Shown here: in pieces, positions 1 through 10,438 of the stretch
Numbering within the stretch: the first letter of the stretch is position 1
How the letters are laid out: each line of letters starts with the position of its first letter
DNA from: Teratosphaeria epicoccoides
Taxonomy: Eukaryota > Ascomycota > Dothideomycetes > Mycosphaerellales > Teratosphaeriaceae
Assembly: GCA_021401465.1 (NCBI GenBank)
Contig: JADDMT010000106.1
Span: 35,829-99,828 of the forward strand
DNA length: 64,000 nucleotides
Direction: 5' to 3'
Program-made: the position numbers and the translations under genes
Notes under the pieces: generated by a model
Databases searched by the model: none
Told to the model about the DNA's origin: nothing
The model's input: the letters and a program-made list of their open reading frames with translations, nothing else

Positions 1-455
1 CCTCTTCCGCATCAACGAACGGTTTTGAGACAATGTTCGTTGGGTCTGCAAGAGTCTGTGATGTACTTGTAGCAGCACCATTGGTCTCCTCTTCATCCTC
101 GTGATGGCCCTCATCCGCCTCCCAGCTGTTCACTGGCGCGTAAACGATGTTCTGGGCCGGCGTGGTCGCAGTCAGCTTGCCCAAACGGTCGAGCAGCCAC
201 GTGAAAAGTACCACAAGCCAACATCCCGACTCGCCTATGAACATCTGGAGGGTCTGTAATATGGGCTGTTCGAAGAGCCTGGGATGAGGGGAGTCGCAGC
301 CAGCTACACATTGCATGTCCTGGATAAGCACCATCAGCAAGCGCGTGTGTCACTCCAAGATCATGACGAACCTGGTACTTAGTCAACAACGTGTTACACA
401 CTCCAGTCAATAACATCATCCCCACGAGGATGGGGACTAATGCTTTGACTGCCAT
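1..455 (-). CDS. SLC35F6-like transporter of the drug/metabolite superfamily, 5' part only
   Basis: The start codon is at 455 on the minus strand. Exon 1 is 455-372 (28 codons). A 52-nt intron (371-320, GTTCGT...TCCAG) leads in phase 0 to exon 2, which runs open from 319 past the window edge. Residues 1-28 form a hydrophobic segment containing GMMLLTGVCNTLLTKYQ, followed after the splice by DMQC, FEQPILQTLQMFIGE and CWLVV. I recognise this order from the N-terminus of SLC35F6-type (EamA/nucleotide-sugar-transporter-like) membrane proteins. An acidic stretch rich in E, D and H follows. The family is predicted to sit in endomembranes, with substrates largely undefined. The C-terminal two thirds lie outside the window, so completeness cannot be judged. 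An upstream in-frame TTG at 503 was not used because the ATG at 455 begins the conserved segment. Confidence 0.72.
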
Positions 456-961
456 GCTAGGCTGCGCTATAGCCAGGCCGCCGTGCTCTGTCGTGATGGT
501 CAATACGAGCGACCAGATGTCAGGATCTAGACAAGATGTAGAAAGGTCACTGTGAGCGAAGGCGTGTCAACAGATGTGATCACACGCGTTCCGAAGAGGC
601 ACATGCTCGTTCGGGTGCTTCCCCGTGTTCCTCTGTCCGGCGATAAGTAACTGAGCAGACCCTGATGTCATGCGTCGGCAGCAGCTTACGGCCCGGGCGT
701 GCGGCATATCTGAAAGACATCCATCGGCTTGATACCCGGCTCCGCGGATAGATATATGCATACACGGGGCCAAAGGAAGTCGCGACGCCTTGCTTACGTC
801 GCGCCTTCCACGTTCCAACGAGACCGGCATCTAGAATACTGGCACGACTGACCTCTGTTTCATCCAGCCACTATTGCCACTCTACCTGCAACCAAGTTAC
901 CCATCTTAGCGAGCGATTCTGTTCAAAAAGCAGCGCCTTGATTCCCATCAACAGAATCGTT

Positions 962-1468
962 ATGAGACGATCGAGCAGAGCTAGCGAAGTGACTGAGCTC
1001 ATGGCAACTGCAACACAGAGGATGATCAATACTGCCGAGCTGTTAGAGCAAGTTCTCTCTTGTCCCGTGGCCGACTTCGATCCCTTGAGCAACCATGAAC
1101 ATCCTCGCTCAGCCAAGACAAATGCTAACGCTAGTCGTATGATCACTCTTTTTCGCTGCCTGGAGGTCTGCCAGGCTTTCAGCGCCACAATCTTGAGCTT
1201 TCAACGCCTTCGACGGGCCTTGTTCCTCATGTCGTACGAGAAGACTTCGAGGGCTTGGAGCCATGCCCCTGGAGACAACCAGACACTTTCGCCAGTGCGC
1301 GATCCACTCATTCAGACGGTTTCTCCGGCCTATCAGTACCGGTCCTGGTATCTGAATGTTGAGGTCAGCGGCGGCCGATATTGTGCGTATCTTATTGTCA
1401 CACGTGGGGATCTGGAGCAGCATCGCCTTCGGAATCGCCGTCAAACCGGCCGTGGTCAGGCAATCTGA
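962..1468 (+). CDS. Possible F-box-like protein (doubtful)
   Basis: This is a 168-codon frame from the ATG at 962. Its start resembles the F-box of many small fungal proteins: NTAELLEQVLSC, then PVAD, and later LFRCLEVCQAFSATIL followed by LRRALFL. In a normal F-box the first and second blocks are about a dozen residues apart. Here about 22 extra residues separate them, close to the size of a short intron, but I could not find a donor/acceptor pair that removes them in frame. The rest (to the stop at 1468) shows nothing I recognise. F-box proteins would act as SCF ubiquitin-ligase adaptors. The options are a real gene with an insertion, a decayed copy, or chance. The nearest gene is the SLC35F6-like gene, divergent, about 500 bp away. 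Confidence 0.3.
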   Translation: MRRSSRASEVTELMATATQRMINTAELLEQVLSCPVADFDPLSNHEHPRSAKTNANASRMITLFRCLEVCQAFSATILSFQRLRRALFLMSYEKTSRAWSHAPGDNQTLSPVRDPLIQTVSPAYQYRSWYLNVEVSGGRYCAYLIVTRGDLEQHRLRNRRQTGRGQAI

Positions 1469-1912
1469 AACATGCTGTTAGCCTAACCTCCGATCCTGCA
1501 ACCAGAAGCAACGATCTGAGAGAAAAGAGACGAGAGCAAGGAATATCTCGGGCGCACGTCAGTCCTCAGAGACCCAACTGTCCTATTTCAGAGGGGACTC
1601 ACGATCGGCATGGTGCATGGTCGAGTCGAAGAAATGTTTGCTGAGCATCGTGATGTGGCCGCAATCAAGCTGATCACGGTTTGACGCTCAGTGCGGTCTT
1701 CGTCTGCCCTGAATAAATACCGGCGTCACCTCACTGATCTGCATTGGTGCGATTATCTCGATCACTTGAGTTAGATCCGCACTAGCCCCGATGAATGCTT
1801 GCACCTGGCTGTGAGAGCCGTTACGAATGACCCATCTGAGTTACTGGACCGGGTCCTAGAAGGTAGAACCTTACTACGGCGTGGGACAAGTCTCATAAGG
1901 CAGCATTCCCAT

Positions 1913-1973
1913 CAGAGCATTGCCATTGGTTTAGTGGCTACATGTCGCTTTATAGCGTCTGACCAATGCTCTG
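1913..1973. repeat. Inverted repeat, 10-bp perfect arms
   Basis: The arm cagagcattg (1913-1922) is the exact reverse complement of caatgctctg (1964-1973), with a 41-nt loop. It lies in non-coding sequence. It may be chance or a trace of an old element; no target-site duplication or transposase is visible. Confidence 0.4.
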
Positions 1974-2763
1974 CTAGCTATACCAGCTCCGCTGGTGCCT
2001 TGTCGCTTTTCTTATCACCGCCTGGGATGGCTCTGGACCTTCGACTAATAGAAACCGAACCGAGCTATCTCCAATAGCTGCTACACACCTGAAGCCGGTT
2101 GCATCTTGTTATCAGAACCGAACCGACCCATTGGCGCACTTAGGTCGGGTCCACTCTTCTGAACCCTACCAGTGAGACGCAGGGGTGGACATTACGAGCC
2201 TATGAAGCTTGTGGATTGTCGTTGGAACGATATCGCGGACCTACGTGGCTGCTGCGTTCACTCGCTGTAGCACTCATTCCTGGTTCGGGAGCTCGACCTG
2301 ATTGACCCTAAGCCTCTAGAGGTCTGAGAGATCCTCAACAGCATCAACACTTACAGGCTCAATCATCACACTGTTTGGAGTGCGCTCCTGAAGACATTAT
2401 CTGATGTTTCGAGCATTGCTCGCATTACTACTCACGGCGGCAAGCGACACGACACCATTGTCAGGATGGAGCTGGGCCGGAAGTCGAGAGTGCGGCATAT
2501 GGTTTCGCCCATGCATCTTCGGCAACCATGACCAAAGCTTTCCAGGATCAAGAAACCGTGAGGCATCTGGAAAAGACTGCGTCTCCACGACTTGCGTCAC
2601 GAGATCTACTAGATTTCCATTGCTTAATGCGAGATCTCACGCCAGCACAATACAGCAAAAGAAGGTTTGCGTGCGGCCTGCCTACATGCACAAAGCAGCG
2701 GACAGCGAGCATGCCGCATACTGGAATATCCACAGGCATGAGACTCAGCTCTTTCGTTTATAC

Positions 2764-3564
2764 CTACTTAACGAACCTAATATTCACCACGCCGTTGCCA
2801 ATCTTTTCCTCGATATCAGGCAAATCAACTTTGGAAGGGCACTGCAAAATCAGCGTCAGAGTAGGCTCCTGGTCACCGTCCTCGACCTTTTTGCTGATCT
2901 CGATTTCTGGCTCTTGGATCCTGCCAACGTCAAATGGCGTTCCGACAGCAAACCGACGATATCCTCTTGCGGCCTGAACCACCGCTCCATACGCTTTCGC
3001 GACGTCGCCAAACTCTTCCTCGGGCACTTCCACTGTCATGCCGGCCAGACCGATAGCACGCGAAGGATGCTGAGTATTATCGTCGGTAGCTGCTACCCTC
3101 CAGTCTCTCGGCGTGATGTCGTGGCACCAGAACGGTACTGAGCCTCGCTGAACCCCTCTTGGGAATGTCACGTTCCACTTGAGCTCTCTCCTTGGCTTCT
3201 CTGACAGCCTTCCGCCTTCCTGAGGCCCATCGTACTCAATATTTGCGCCGGCTTGCTTGAGTCTATCTTGAAGCTCCCCATGGTCGAGAGTCCCGCCGCT
3301 CGTCAAGGCGAAGTCGACGATCCCGAAGGTCTTGTCCCACCAATGGCCAATGCGCTTCTCCGGATCATCATCGACGAATGCAACCAGCTCCAGATAGGTT
3401 CCGTCCCTGAACATGATGAGGCGGTTCTCGGTTCTGCCGTCCACATGCTTGCCACCCGGTGAGAGTATGAAGTTGTTGGTGATCCAGGCCGGCGGCTTGC
3501 TGAGGTCGCGGTAGGGTACTAGGAGAACCGTATGGTCGAATTGAGCCGGCGGTGCTGGTGACAT
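2764..3564 (-). CDS. Glyoxalase-like domain protein
   Basis: This is a single-exon frame of 266 residues. The start is set at the ATG at 3564 because residues from there (MSPAPPAQFDHTVLLVPY) match the family start, while the open frame further upstream reads like non-coding sequence. The N-terminal block FDHTVLLVPYRDL, the first strand DGTYLELVAF with a Glu in the metal-ligand position, HWWDKTFGIVDFAL, and the late block RAIGLAGMTVEV are typical of the fungal Glyoxalase_3 / VOC-fold family of about 250 to 300 residues. Such proteins carry the betaalphabetabetabeta metal-binding fold, but their substrates are mostly unknown, so glyoxalase I activity should not be assumed. No signal peptide or membrane segment is seen, suggesting a cytosolic location. 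It has no close neighbour that indicates a pathway. Confidence 0.78.
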   Translation of the reverse strand: MSPAPPAQFDHTVLLVPYRDLSKPPAWITNNFILSPGGKHVDGRTENRLIMFRDGTYLELVAFVDDDPEKRIGHWWDKTFGIVDFALTSGGTLDHGELQDRLKQAGANIEYDGPQEGGRLSEKPRRELKWNVTFPRGVQRGSVPFWCHDITPRDWRVAATDDNTQHPSRAIGLAGMTVEVPEEEFGDVAKAYGAVVQAARGYRRFAVGTPFDVGRIQEPEIEISKKVEDGDQEPTLTLILQCPSKVDLPDIEEKIGNGVVNIRFVK

Positions 3565-6088
3565 GGTGCTGGTGTCCGTCAACTTGCTCTTGTCGACCTT
3601 AATGACTCCTCCAAGAACTTCAATCACATGCGCTCCTGATGCCGAGCCGCCCGAGCGTAAAGCGAAACTCCGTGCCCACAACCACCACGTATGGACCGCT
3701 GTTTTTGCCCCACTCGCCACTTTGCCGGAGCGAATACCACCCAATAGCGCCAACCTGCGTGCCACTGAGTCTACTGACGCCCACGTGGATTTTAGGACTG
3801 ATGTTAGCCAAGGCCAGTCGAAATGTCCGGGGATCTTTGACGGAGGCATGTCCTCGTCCCCGGCCCGACATCTCACCCGCCCAGAACGGCGCGATTGAGC
3901 ACAAAGATCTACTGTAGATGTCGATTCCAATGCTTTCCCACTGGTCAAGCGCGACTTGTGCCAGAAGCATCAGGTATTGATCATTCGACAGAATGCTGTC
4001 TGCGCTCCTGCTGCATTAGGACGAGGCCGAACATAAGTTCTGCAGAAGCCTAAGGTTTGGCTAGTCTGTCTGTACATGATGGGGGTTTGAGCAAGTTGAC
4101 GTCCTGACGACAAGATCAATAATGTCCATGCGTACGTGCCGACTTGCCGGCTACCTAGTGTAAATCTATACACCCAGGCATCAGACCATGCGGATATATA
4201 CAGGCAACCCGAATCTCTGCCATTTTGGAAGTCACGCTCAGTCCGACGATTTGCAGGTGCTGTCTTCGAGATTGACATACATCAGTGTTTCACGACTTGC
4301 TCATCGTCTCGAAGCTCTACGACTCATATCGATGAGTCGAATCAGCAACATTGCCAGAAGCGCGAAGCTGCCAAGAAGACGGCAGTCCATATCACACTGC
4401 ATGACAACGAACCTTTGCCTGCTAATCGCCTCTCACGGTGATCCTTCGGAACCGACACACCACACGCCCGAATTTTCGAGGATGTGTGGACGTGCTAGAG
4501 AATCTAAATGTCAATCACGTTGAGGTGATTGGCGGAGATTAGTCTTGGGAAGAGATACTGCCTGGCGACATACCGGCAGTGCGCCAAAGCGGCAACGACT
4601 GAACCGACGCCCAGATTTGTAGTGTCGATCGCATGAAATGCTGACGCCTTGTACATGCTCGAAACCCGGCGCAAGGTTCCTTTGGACGGCGGCTTTGCCA
4701 CACGGATCTGCTTCAATCAAATTGCGGCGTCGCTGTCCGTGGGAAAGTGTCGCCCCAAGGTACGTGGGACTTTATTGAGTCTGACCAAGCTGCCGAGGTG
4801 GCAGAGCTGCTGCAATGAGGGACTGCGATCCGAGAGATCAGACTGTGCACATATCAAGCAGCATTTTGAGGGCTCATGCATGAGCACGACCGTTGCCAAG
4901 CGCAACAAGGCTAGCAATACCCTTGGTGCAGGGCACTGGATCGCCTTCTCGAGCAGGCGTACAACATCGCAGCAATGAAGCAGCCTTGCGAGTACAACAT
5001 CTTCGGTACTTCTCTCAATGCATAAACATAGACGGGAAGGACAATTGGCACGACCGCGGTCAATCATGCCAGGCATGGGAACAGTGGCCCATCGTCGCCT
5101 TTGCATCGTGTCAAAGGCAGGTTCTGGACCTGCTTTTGCCGACCATTCATCTTCCCTTCCATGCTGGCGAAGTAGTGGCGGGTCACACTCAAATGGCCGA
5201 TATCTTCAGACTGCAGACGACTGAGATTGGGTCTCAAGAGAGAGACTGCCAGACCAGCAACGGAAGAGTGCGCGCCATGTAGAAGAATGCTTCAATTGAT
5301 AAAGCAGACAGTCCTGCACATCCGTCTTTGTCTGATCAAAAGGACGCGACTTTAAAGGAAAAAAATAACATGGTGCTTTCTCGTTCCAGGAAGTGTCTGC
5401 GCACGAGCTGCGAAGTCCGATGCTAGGCGAGGTTGCCACTGGAGGAAACGTACTCAGGGACGCAGACTAAATGCAATCTGCGGTGGGATGCTACAATGCA
5501 TTATGCAGGTGCGTGCTCACATAGCGCCTCCGGCTTCGGCAACAAGCTCTAGCTCTTGGCAGCAATAGCGTGCAGTGTGGATACAGGAAATGTCAGTCTG
5601 ACAACTACGATCTCGCTCGCCCAATTATGACCCAATTGAGCTTGTGGCTGCGTTCCAGGTGAATGGAAGCGTTCCGCTCATTGGGGCTGACGAAAGTCTG
5701 CGAGCATGTTCGCAGGGACCCGACATCTCTAGCGATGCTCGTCATACCACTGGTGTATTCAGCCTCCATAGATCTCTTGGCCGGGTCTATAGACGTGGGT
5801 CTACACTAGGAGAAGATCGATGGGTCTTCTGCTTCCAATTTCATACATGATTGCCAACTCAGAGTCGGGAGATGGGGTTAATCTATCTTGCTTTTGAAGA
5901 TTGAGCCTGTCAAGTCGCAACCATCAGTTGGCGGTCGCACATACACAAGCTTCCAGGAGGGCAGGAGGGATAATAAATCAAGAGGCGCCACCATAGAGCC
6001 AGTTCGCGGGGATACATGCGCTGCCAATCGCACGACGATCTGCGCATGGTAAGACGCCGTTGAGCTAGACGACCCACGAGAAAGCGCG
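3565..6088. other. Intergenic stretch with no recognised gene
   Basis: Both strands carry only short overlapping open frames (all under 130 codons) without family motifs, signal peptides or plausible splice partners. Nothing is supported here. Confidence 0.5.
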
Positions 6089-7304
6089 ATGTCCCGGGTG
6101 CGGCGCGACACTCCAAAGCTCGTGAACGTCTGTCTGCTTCCCTTCGGCGGTAAATTGACGTTGAGAGATCTCGAGGACGTGAGTCTTGCAGGGTTAGCGA
6201 CGGCTTCCCTCTGGGTCAATGAGGCTCCGAGCTATGTCCGTCCTTACGGTAGGCCAACACTTCCAAGACGTATCGAAGAGATCGTACATCTGATGACAAT
6301 TGATTGCTAGTGATCGAGCACTATGCCAATTCGCATCCTCTCACCATTGGTTCCAGCTCTACCGCTTTCTGGTCACGGGCGAGTCATCTGGCGGCGCCTT
6401 CACCCTGATGCAAACTAACTCGCCATACTCTGGATCGCTTGGCGTGCTCCCACATATTCACCACAAGCACCATGAGAACTTTTTTAGCTTGCGGGGCCGC
6501 ACACAGTTGTGGACTGACAAGGCCAAAGACTCCGATGCCAGGCTGCTGTCGGCTGGTGATTACGGCTCTTGCCCAACCAATACCACCCACACGTTCCAAA
6601 TGCTGGACCCCAATACTGAATTGATCGGCGTCATTGTTCCAGGTGGATTCGAAGACCTATTCTACTTTCTCGGTGACGCCAATGTGTCTCTCAGCACCGC
6701 AACGCCGTTTGTACCCGCCAACGTCTCGGATTCTGCAGTATCAGGGTCCTCTGCCTCTATGATTAGCGAGCTGGCGTCTTACGACGTCTATGCCGCACTG
6801 AGATTTACACGCGACATTGTGAACGGCACAGCACCAGCCAATGCCACCTGGCATGACGGCGGCAGCACAATCCCGATTGTGGCTGGCAAGCCATACTATG
6901 TCGCAGCCGGATGGGGTCCAAAGTATCTCAACGGCAAGTATGGCGCATGGCAGATCGTCCAGCCTTTCGTGACGCCAACGACCGGCAATCACGACTTCAC
7001 GCAAGGTTCTCTGACCATGTCGCGGACGCCGAGCAATGTGACCGTGTCAACATGGAATTTGACCGAGGCCACTGCGTTCCAGGTGATGGATGGAGCAGTA
7101 AAGATTTCCATGGCGAATGACACAGGCACTTTGATCTCCGGAGATGCTGCGTTCATTCCGGGTGGAACGCGATTTCAGTATGAGAGTGCCGCGGCAGTCT
7201 CGAAGGTCATGTACCTTGATGCGGGGGATGAAGGTCTTGACGAGCAACTGTTGGAGTTGGCAAGGTCATGGAGCTGCACTAGCTTCCCGACGTACTGGCC
7301 GTGA
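6089..7304 (+). CDS. Quercetinase-like bicupin dioxygenase, reading frame disturbed
   Basis: Fungal quercetin 2,3-dioxygenase (flavonol ring cleavage, metal-dependent, secreted) is the best match. Exon 1 (6089-6248) ends in EAPSYVRPY. An intron (6249-6310, ending GATTGCTAG) leads to V-I-E-H-Y-A-N-S-H-P-L-T-I-G, as expected for the family. The conserved continuation QLYRFLVTG lies in a different frame, so one base appears to be missing near 6350-6355. From there the frame stays open to 7304 with the metal site HIHHKHHENFF, the downstream THTFQM histidine, IGVIVPGGFEDLFYFLG, a second cupin half, and many N-x-S/T sequons that fit secretion. An alternative acceptor at 6318 (CGAG) would give an uninterrupted 381-residue frame but would replace the conserved block. 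No signal peptide is found upstream. The locus may be a pseudogene, a sequencing error or an altered isoform. Confidence 0.62.
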
Positions 7305-7799
7305 ATGTGATTGATGTGGAGGGATCACCAATTACCACAAAGGTGCCGCGAAATGGAGTAAGATGTTGCTACTGATTCGAAGACGGCAGATTCGTCAAAG
7401 CTGAGAGCTCAGAAATGGCGCAACGTACAACGGCTATAGCATACGAATAGCCTGCCACAAGCAATTTCCATGTCCTCTTGTACATATAGCACATATAGCA
7501 CATATAGTACATATAGTACATATAGAAGAACACATTCTAGCGGAACAGTGGGAACGTCGAGTATGCGATCTAAGACTAGCCTTCTACGTGGCGCAATCCG
7601 AGGCGATTGACTTTCGTGGCTGCCGCCTCTCTCAAGCCACCCACCAGTCGTCTTCCACTTCACAACTTGAATCTTCGTCAGTTCCACACATAATCTTCTC
7701 ATGTGACATCTGTCGGCTGCAGGTCACAGTTCCAGTCGTTGATAATTCATCAATTTACCAAAGTCGTGCGCCAGGTGCGCCCGCAATCCATTGATCGCC
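7305..7799. other. Intergenic stretch with a 9-bp tandem repeat
   Basis: This lies between the quercetinase-like locus and the MRH-domain gene, both on the plus strand. It must hold the 3' end of the first and the promoter of the second. The only visible structure is the minisatellite at 7481-7525. Confidence 0.5.
7481..7525. repeat. Minisatellite, five 9-bp units
   Basis: Five head-to-tail units of (t/c)acatatag fill 45 bp. The units differ only at the first base (order t, c, c, t, t). The block is AT-rich and lies about 275 bp upstream of the MRH-domain gene. Confidence 0.9.
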
Positions 7800-8941
7800 A
7801 TGAACCAACTTCTCTACCACTCCCTTGCGCTGTACCTCTGCCTCAGCGGCGCTTCCAGAACTCTCGCAGCCTCAGCGAAAGACTCGGCGCCATTGGATCC
7901 ATGCACTATACGATCACCGTCTTCGCATGCCTTCTTCGACCTGAATCCGCTACATGTTCAAGATCCAGCGCTCAGCGCCAAGAAGAACCCGCGTGACTAT
8001 AGCTGGAATACCACAGGATGGGGCCTGCCTTACAACTTCACCATGAACTTCTGTGGAGGTGTAGTGGAGGATGTGAAGGATGTTGTGGGCGTGAAAGAGG
8101 AATTGTGGAGGAATGTCAGTGCTTATTACAAGAAGGGCGGGAAGGTGTACTCGATTGGGTGAGTCGCGGGTGATATAGAGTGACAGGGCTGGGTTTAGCG
8201 CTAATGAAGAAGAACAGACAACAGAACAGTGAACCTGTGTTCCATGGGAGGAAGATGGTTATGAATTACACAAATGGATCGCCTTGCGACAGCGACGCAA
8301 CAACGCGATCACATGCCGTTCTAGACCTGGCTGGTCGAGAACTGATTGATCCCGATGATGGTGATGATGACAAGCCGAGCAAGAGACCATCATCGTCTTC
8401 CAGCAAGCGCAAGAACACTATCATATCGTTCCTGTGCGATAGAGATCCGATCTCGCCTCTTCTTACTCTCAACTTCATTGCCGCGAGTCCGGATGAGTGC
8501 ACGTACTTCTTCGAGGCTCGGACATTTGCTGCTTGTGGTGGCATCGAGACAGCAAAGCAGACACTCAGCCCTGGAGGAGTCTTTGGTCTGATCCTGCTTA
8601 TTACGCTGATTGTCTACATGGTCGGTGGTTGTGTCTACAGCCGCATGGTGCTGAATCAAAGAGGATGGCGCCAAGTACCAAACTATGCGCTGTGGGTTAG
8701 TATATTTGGATTCGTTAAGGTACGACACTCCTGTGCGACATCACAGCACATGTTGCTAACTTCACGGTAGGACATCTTTATCATACTGACCTCCTCCTGC
8801 GCCCGTTTCCTGCCTTCACGGCACGGCTACCAGCGCGTCAATGGTGGCATTGGTGGTTATGGGAGCGGTCGCGGACGAGGACGCGATAATGATGCTGAGA
8901 ACAGGCTCATAGATGAGCTTAATGAAGAATGGGATGATTGA
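7800..8941 (+). CDS. MRH-domain type I membrane protein (Mrl1/Atg27-like)
   Basis: Three exons (7800-8158, 8230-8719, 8771-8941) encode 339 residues. Introns are 71 nt and 51 nt, with branch sites GCTAATG and TGCTAAC. The ATG at 7800 opens a signal peptide (residues 1-24, hydrophobic, ending near TLAAS). The luminal part carries cysteines in the mannose-6-phosphate-receptor-homology pattern: MNFCGGV, SPCD, SFLCDRDP and ASPDECTYFFEARTFAACGG, the last being the C-terminal signature of the fold. One membrane span follows (FGLILLITLIVYMVGGCVY), then a cytosolic tail with a Gly/Arg-rich patch and an acidic end. Family members sort cargo between Golgi, vacuole and endosomes, and Atg27 serves Atg9 trafficking. 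Which of the two is the closer relative cannot be decided by eye. The linker before the second half is unusually rich in D, S and K. Confidence 0.82.
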
Positions 8942-9378
8942 CATGCATCAGCGAATGTGTCGATCGGTGTATGGAGCTCGCATAATACCATAGAAAGCAC
9001 CAATTGGATTTGCAGCAAGAGCGCAGTAACATATCCTGGCCTTGCCCCAGCACTCGTTGACCAGCAAATTCGGACATCATATTCAGGCTTGACATGGTTT
9101 CGAGGACTGGCGCAGCGCGTCTGTACTACGCAGGGGCATGAATACACCAGCGGCATTGATGCCGACTAGGCTCAATTTTGTCACCAGGATTCGTAGGCAC
9201 TGTGAGATCCTATTCTGCAACTTCCATCCAATCTGCACATGTCCGGCCCGGTACAAATGTGCGGCGGAGGGATTAGTGATGACGTTGCCTGTCGAATGCG
9301 CCATTCAACGTTCGCGAAACGCTGCTGCATTAAAAAGCTTCTGGTGAAACCTACATATGCACAGCCTAATAATGCGAG
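8942..9378. other. Intergenic stretch, nothing recognised
   Basis: Presumed 3' flank of the MRH-domain gene and upstream flank of the decayed oxidoreductase. No motif, repeat or RNA gene is seen. Confidence 0.5.
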
Positions 9379-10438
9379 ATGCGCTACTCACTGAGCATCC
9401 GGCAAAGACGACTGTGTGGTTCGCAGTACACGATCAATTCCGGACCTGTAGAACAGCATCTCCGTCTCAACACTGTCGCGCCCCCGAAACCAGGCCCAGA
9501 CCAACACCTGGTCAAGATCTGCCTCGCTGCATTGAACCCGGTAATGGGTCAATCATCACGTCCTCTTCACAAGCATGATCTGACTGCCTCCTCAGGACTA
9601 CACACTTGCCGAAATCCCCATCTTCGGCCGCTTCACCACCAACCCAAAGCCCGCCACACCCGGCATAGACCACAGCGGCATCATCCTCCAGCTCGCCGTC
9701 GGGTCAAGCCTCAAACCAGGCCAGAAAGTCATTGGCGCAGCAGGCACTAGCTACTTCGCTGGCGGCGCGTTCCGCGAGACCGCTATAGCCAAGGACAACG
9801 GTACTGTTGCCCTTCCTGAAGGCGTGAGTCTCGAAGACGGAGCCACAGCGGGTGCCGCAGGCCTCACAGCCTACCAATCCATCGTCCCACATGTCCAAGC
9901 CGGCAGCAAAGTCCTCATCCCCGGTGGCTCCGGACAGGAATCTTCGGCATCCAGATCGCAAAGATCCTAGGCTGCGAAGTCATCGTTACATGCTCCACAG
10001 CTAACATCGAACTGTGCAAAAGCCTGTAAAGTCCAGGACGTCCTGACCGCTTTGCCTGCGAAAGGCCAGTACTTCGATCACGTCGTCGACAACGTTGGAG
10101 ACCTGAGTCTCTTCTCTCAAGCACATCACTTTACCAAAGCCACTGCAGGGTACGTCTTCGTCGCCGGTGCAGCTATCACCAGCTATGCACCGGGCATGCT
10201 TCGCGGTGCGATCCCAATCTGGTTAGGCGGACCGCAGAGAAAGTTCATCGGCATGATGTGCGAAGCAAAGATCGACGAGGCGAAGCAGATTGGGCAGTAG
10301 ATGAAGGAGCGCAAACTCCAGGCGGTGATTAATTCGCGTTTGGAGTTTCAGGATGTGCCAAAGGCGATCGAAAGGTCCAAGACTGGCAGGGCGCGCGGCA
10401 AGATCGTGATCAAGGTCGCTGGCGATGTTGATGAGTGA
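9379..10438 (+). pseudogene. Decayed zinc-type alcohol dehydrogenase-like (MDR) quinone oxidoreductase
   Basis: The pieces in order match a fungal medium-chain NADPH oxidoreductase of about 340 residues. They are an N-terminal start with PKPGPDQHLVKICLAALNP (to 9540), an intron with a good donor and acceptor (GTAATG...CTCAG, 9541-9595), and the block EIPIFGRFTTNPKPATPGID, followed by KVIG and LEDGATAGAAGLTAYQ. A frame break follows in the nucleotide-binding glycine motif near 9933, where about four bases are missing and GIFGIQIAKILGCEVIV continues in a new frame. Next come a stop with a gap after CKSL (about 10028), a third frame with YFDHVVDNVGDLSLF, an in-frame TAG at 10298-10300, and the C-terminal block KERKLQAVINSR ... 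GRARGKIVIKV. With at least three lesions no full-length enzyme can be made. Decay is recent enough that every segment is still readable. Confidence 0.85.

Larger units (their letters stand above)
456..2763. other. Intergenic stretch, mostly featureless
   Basis: Apart from the doubtful F-box frame at 962-1468, I see no supported gene here. It contains a short inverted repeat (arms 1913-1922 and 1964-1973) and a 10-base word (accgaaccga) seen at about 2054 and 2118. The other open frames are short and have no recognisable motif. Confidence 0.5.

Noticed and set aside
2404..3141. Plus-strand 245-codon open frame across the glyoxalase-like gene
   Set aside because: It begins before and overlaps the antisense glyoxalase-like protein, has no motif, and is a shadow of the conserved minus-strand frame.
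3565..3948. N-terminal extension of the glyoxalase-like frame up to 3948
   Set aside because: The extra 128 residues lack similarity to any family start and read like non-coding sequence; the natural start is the ATG at 3564.
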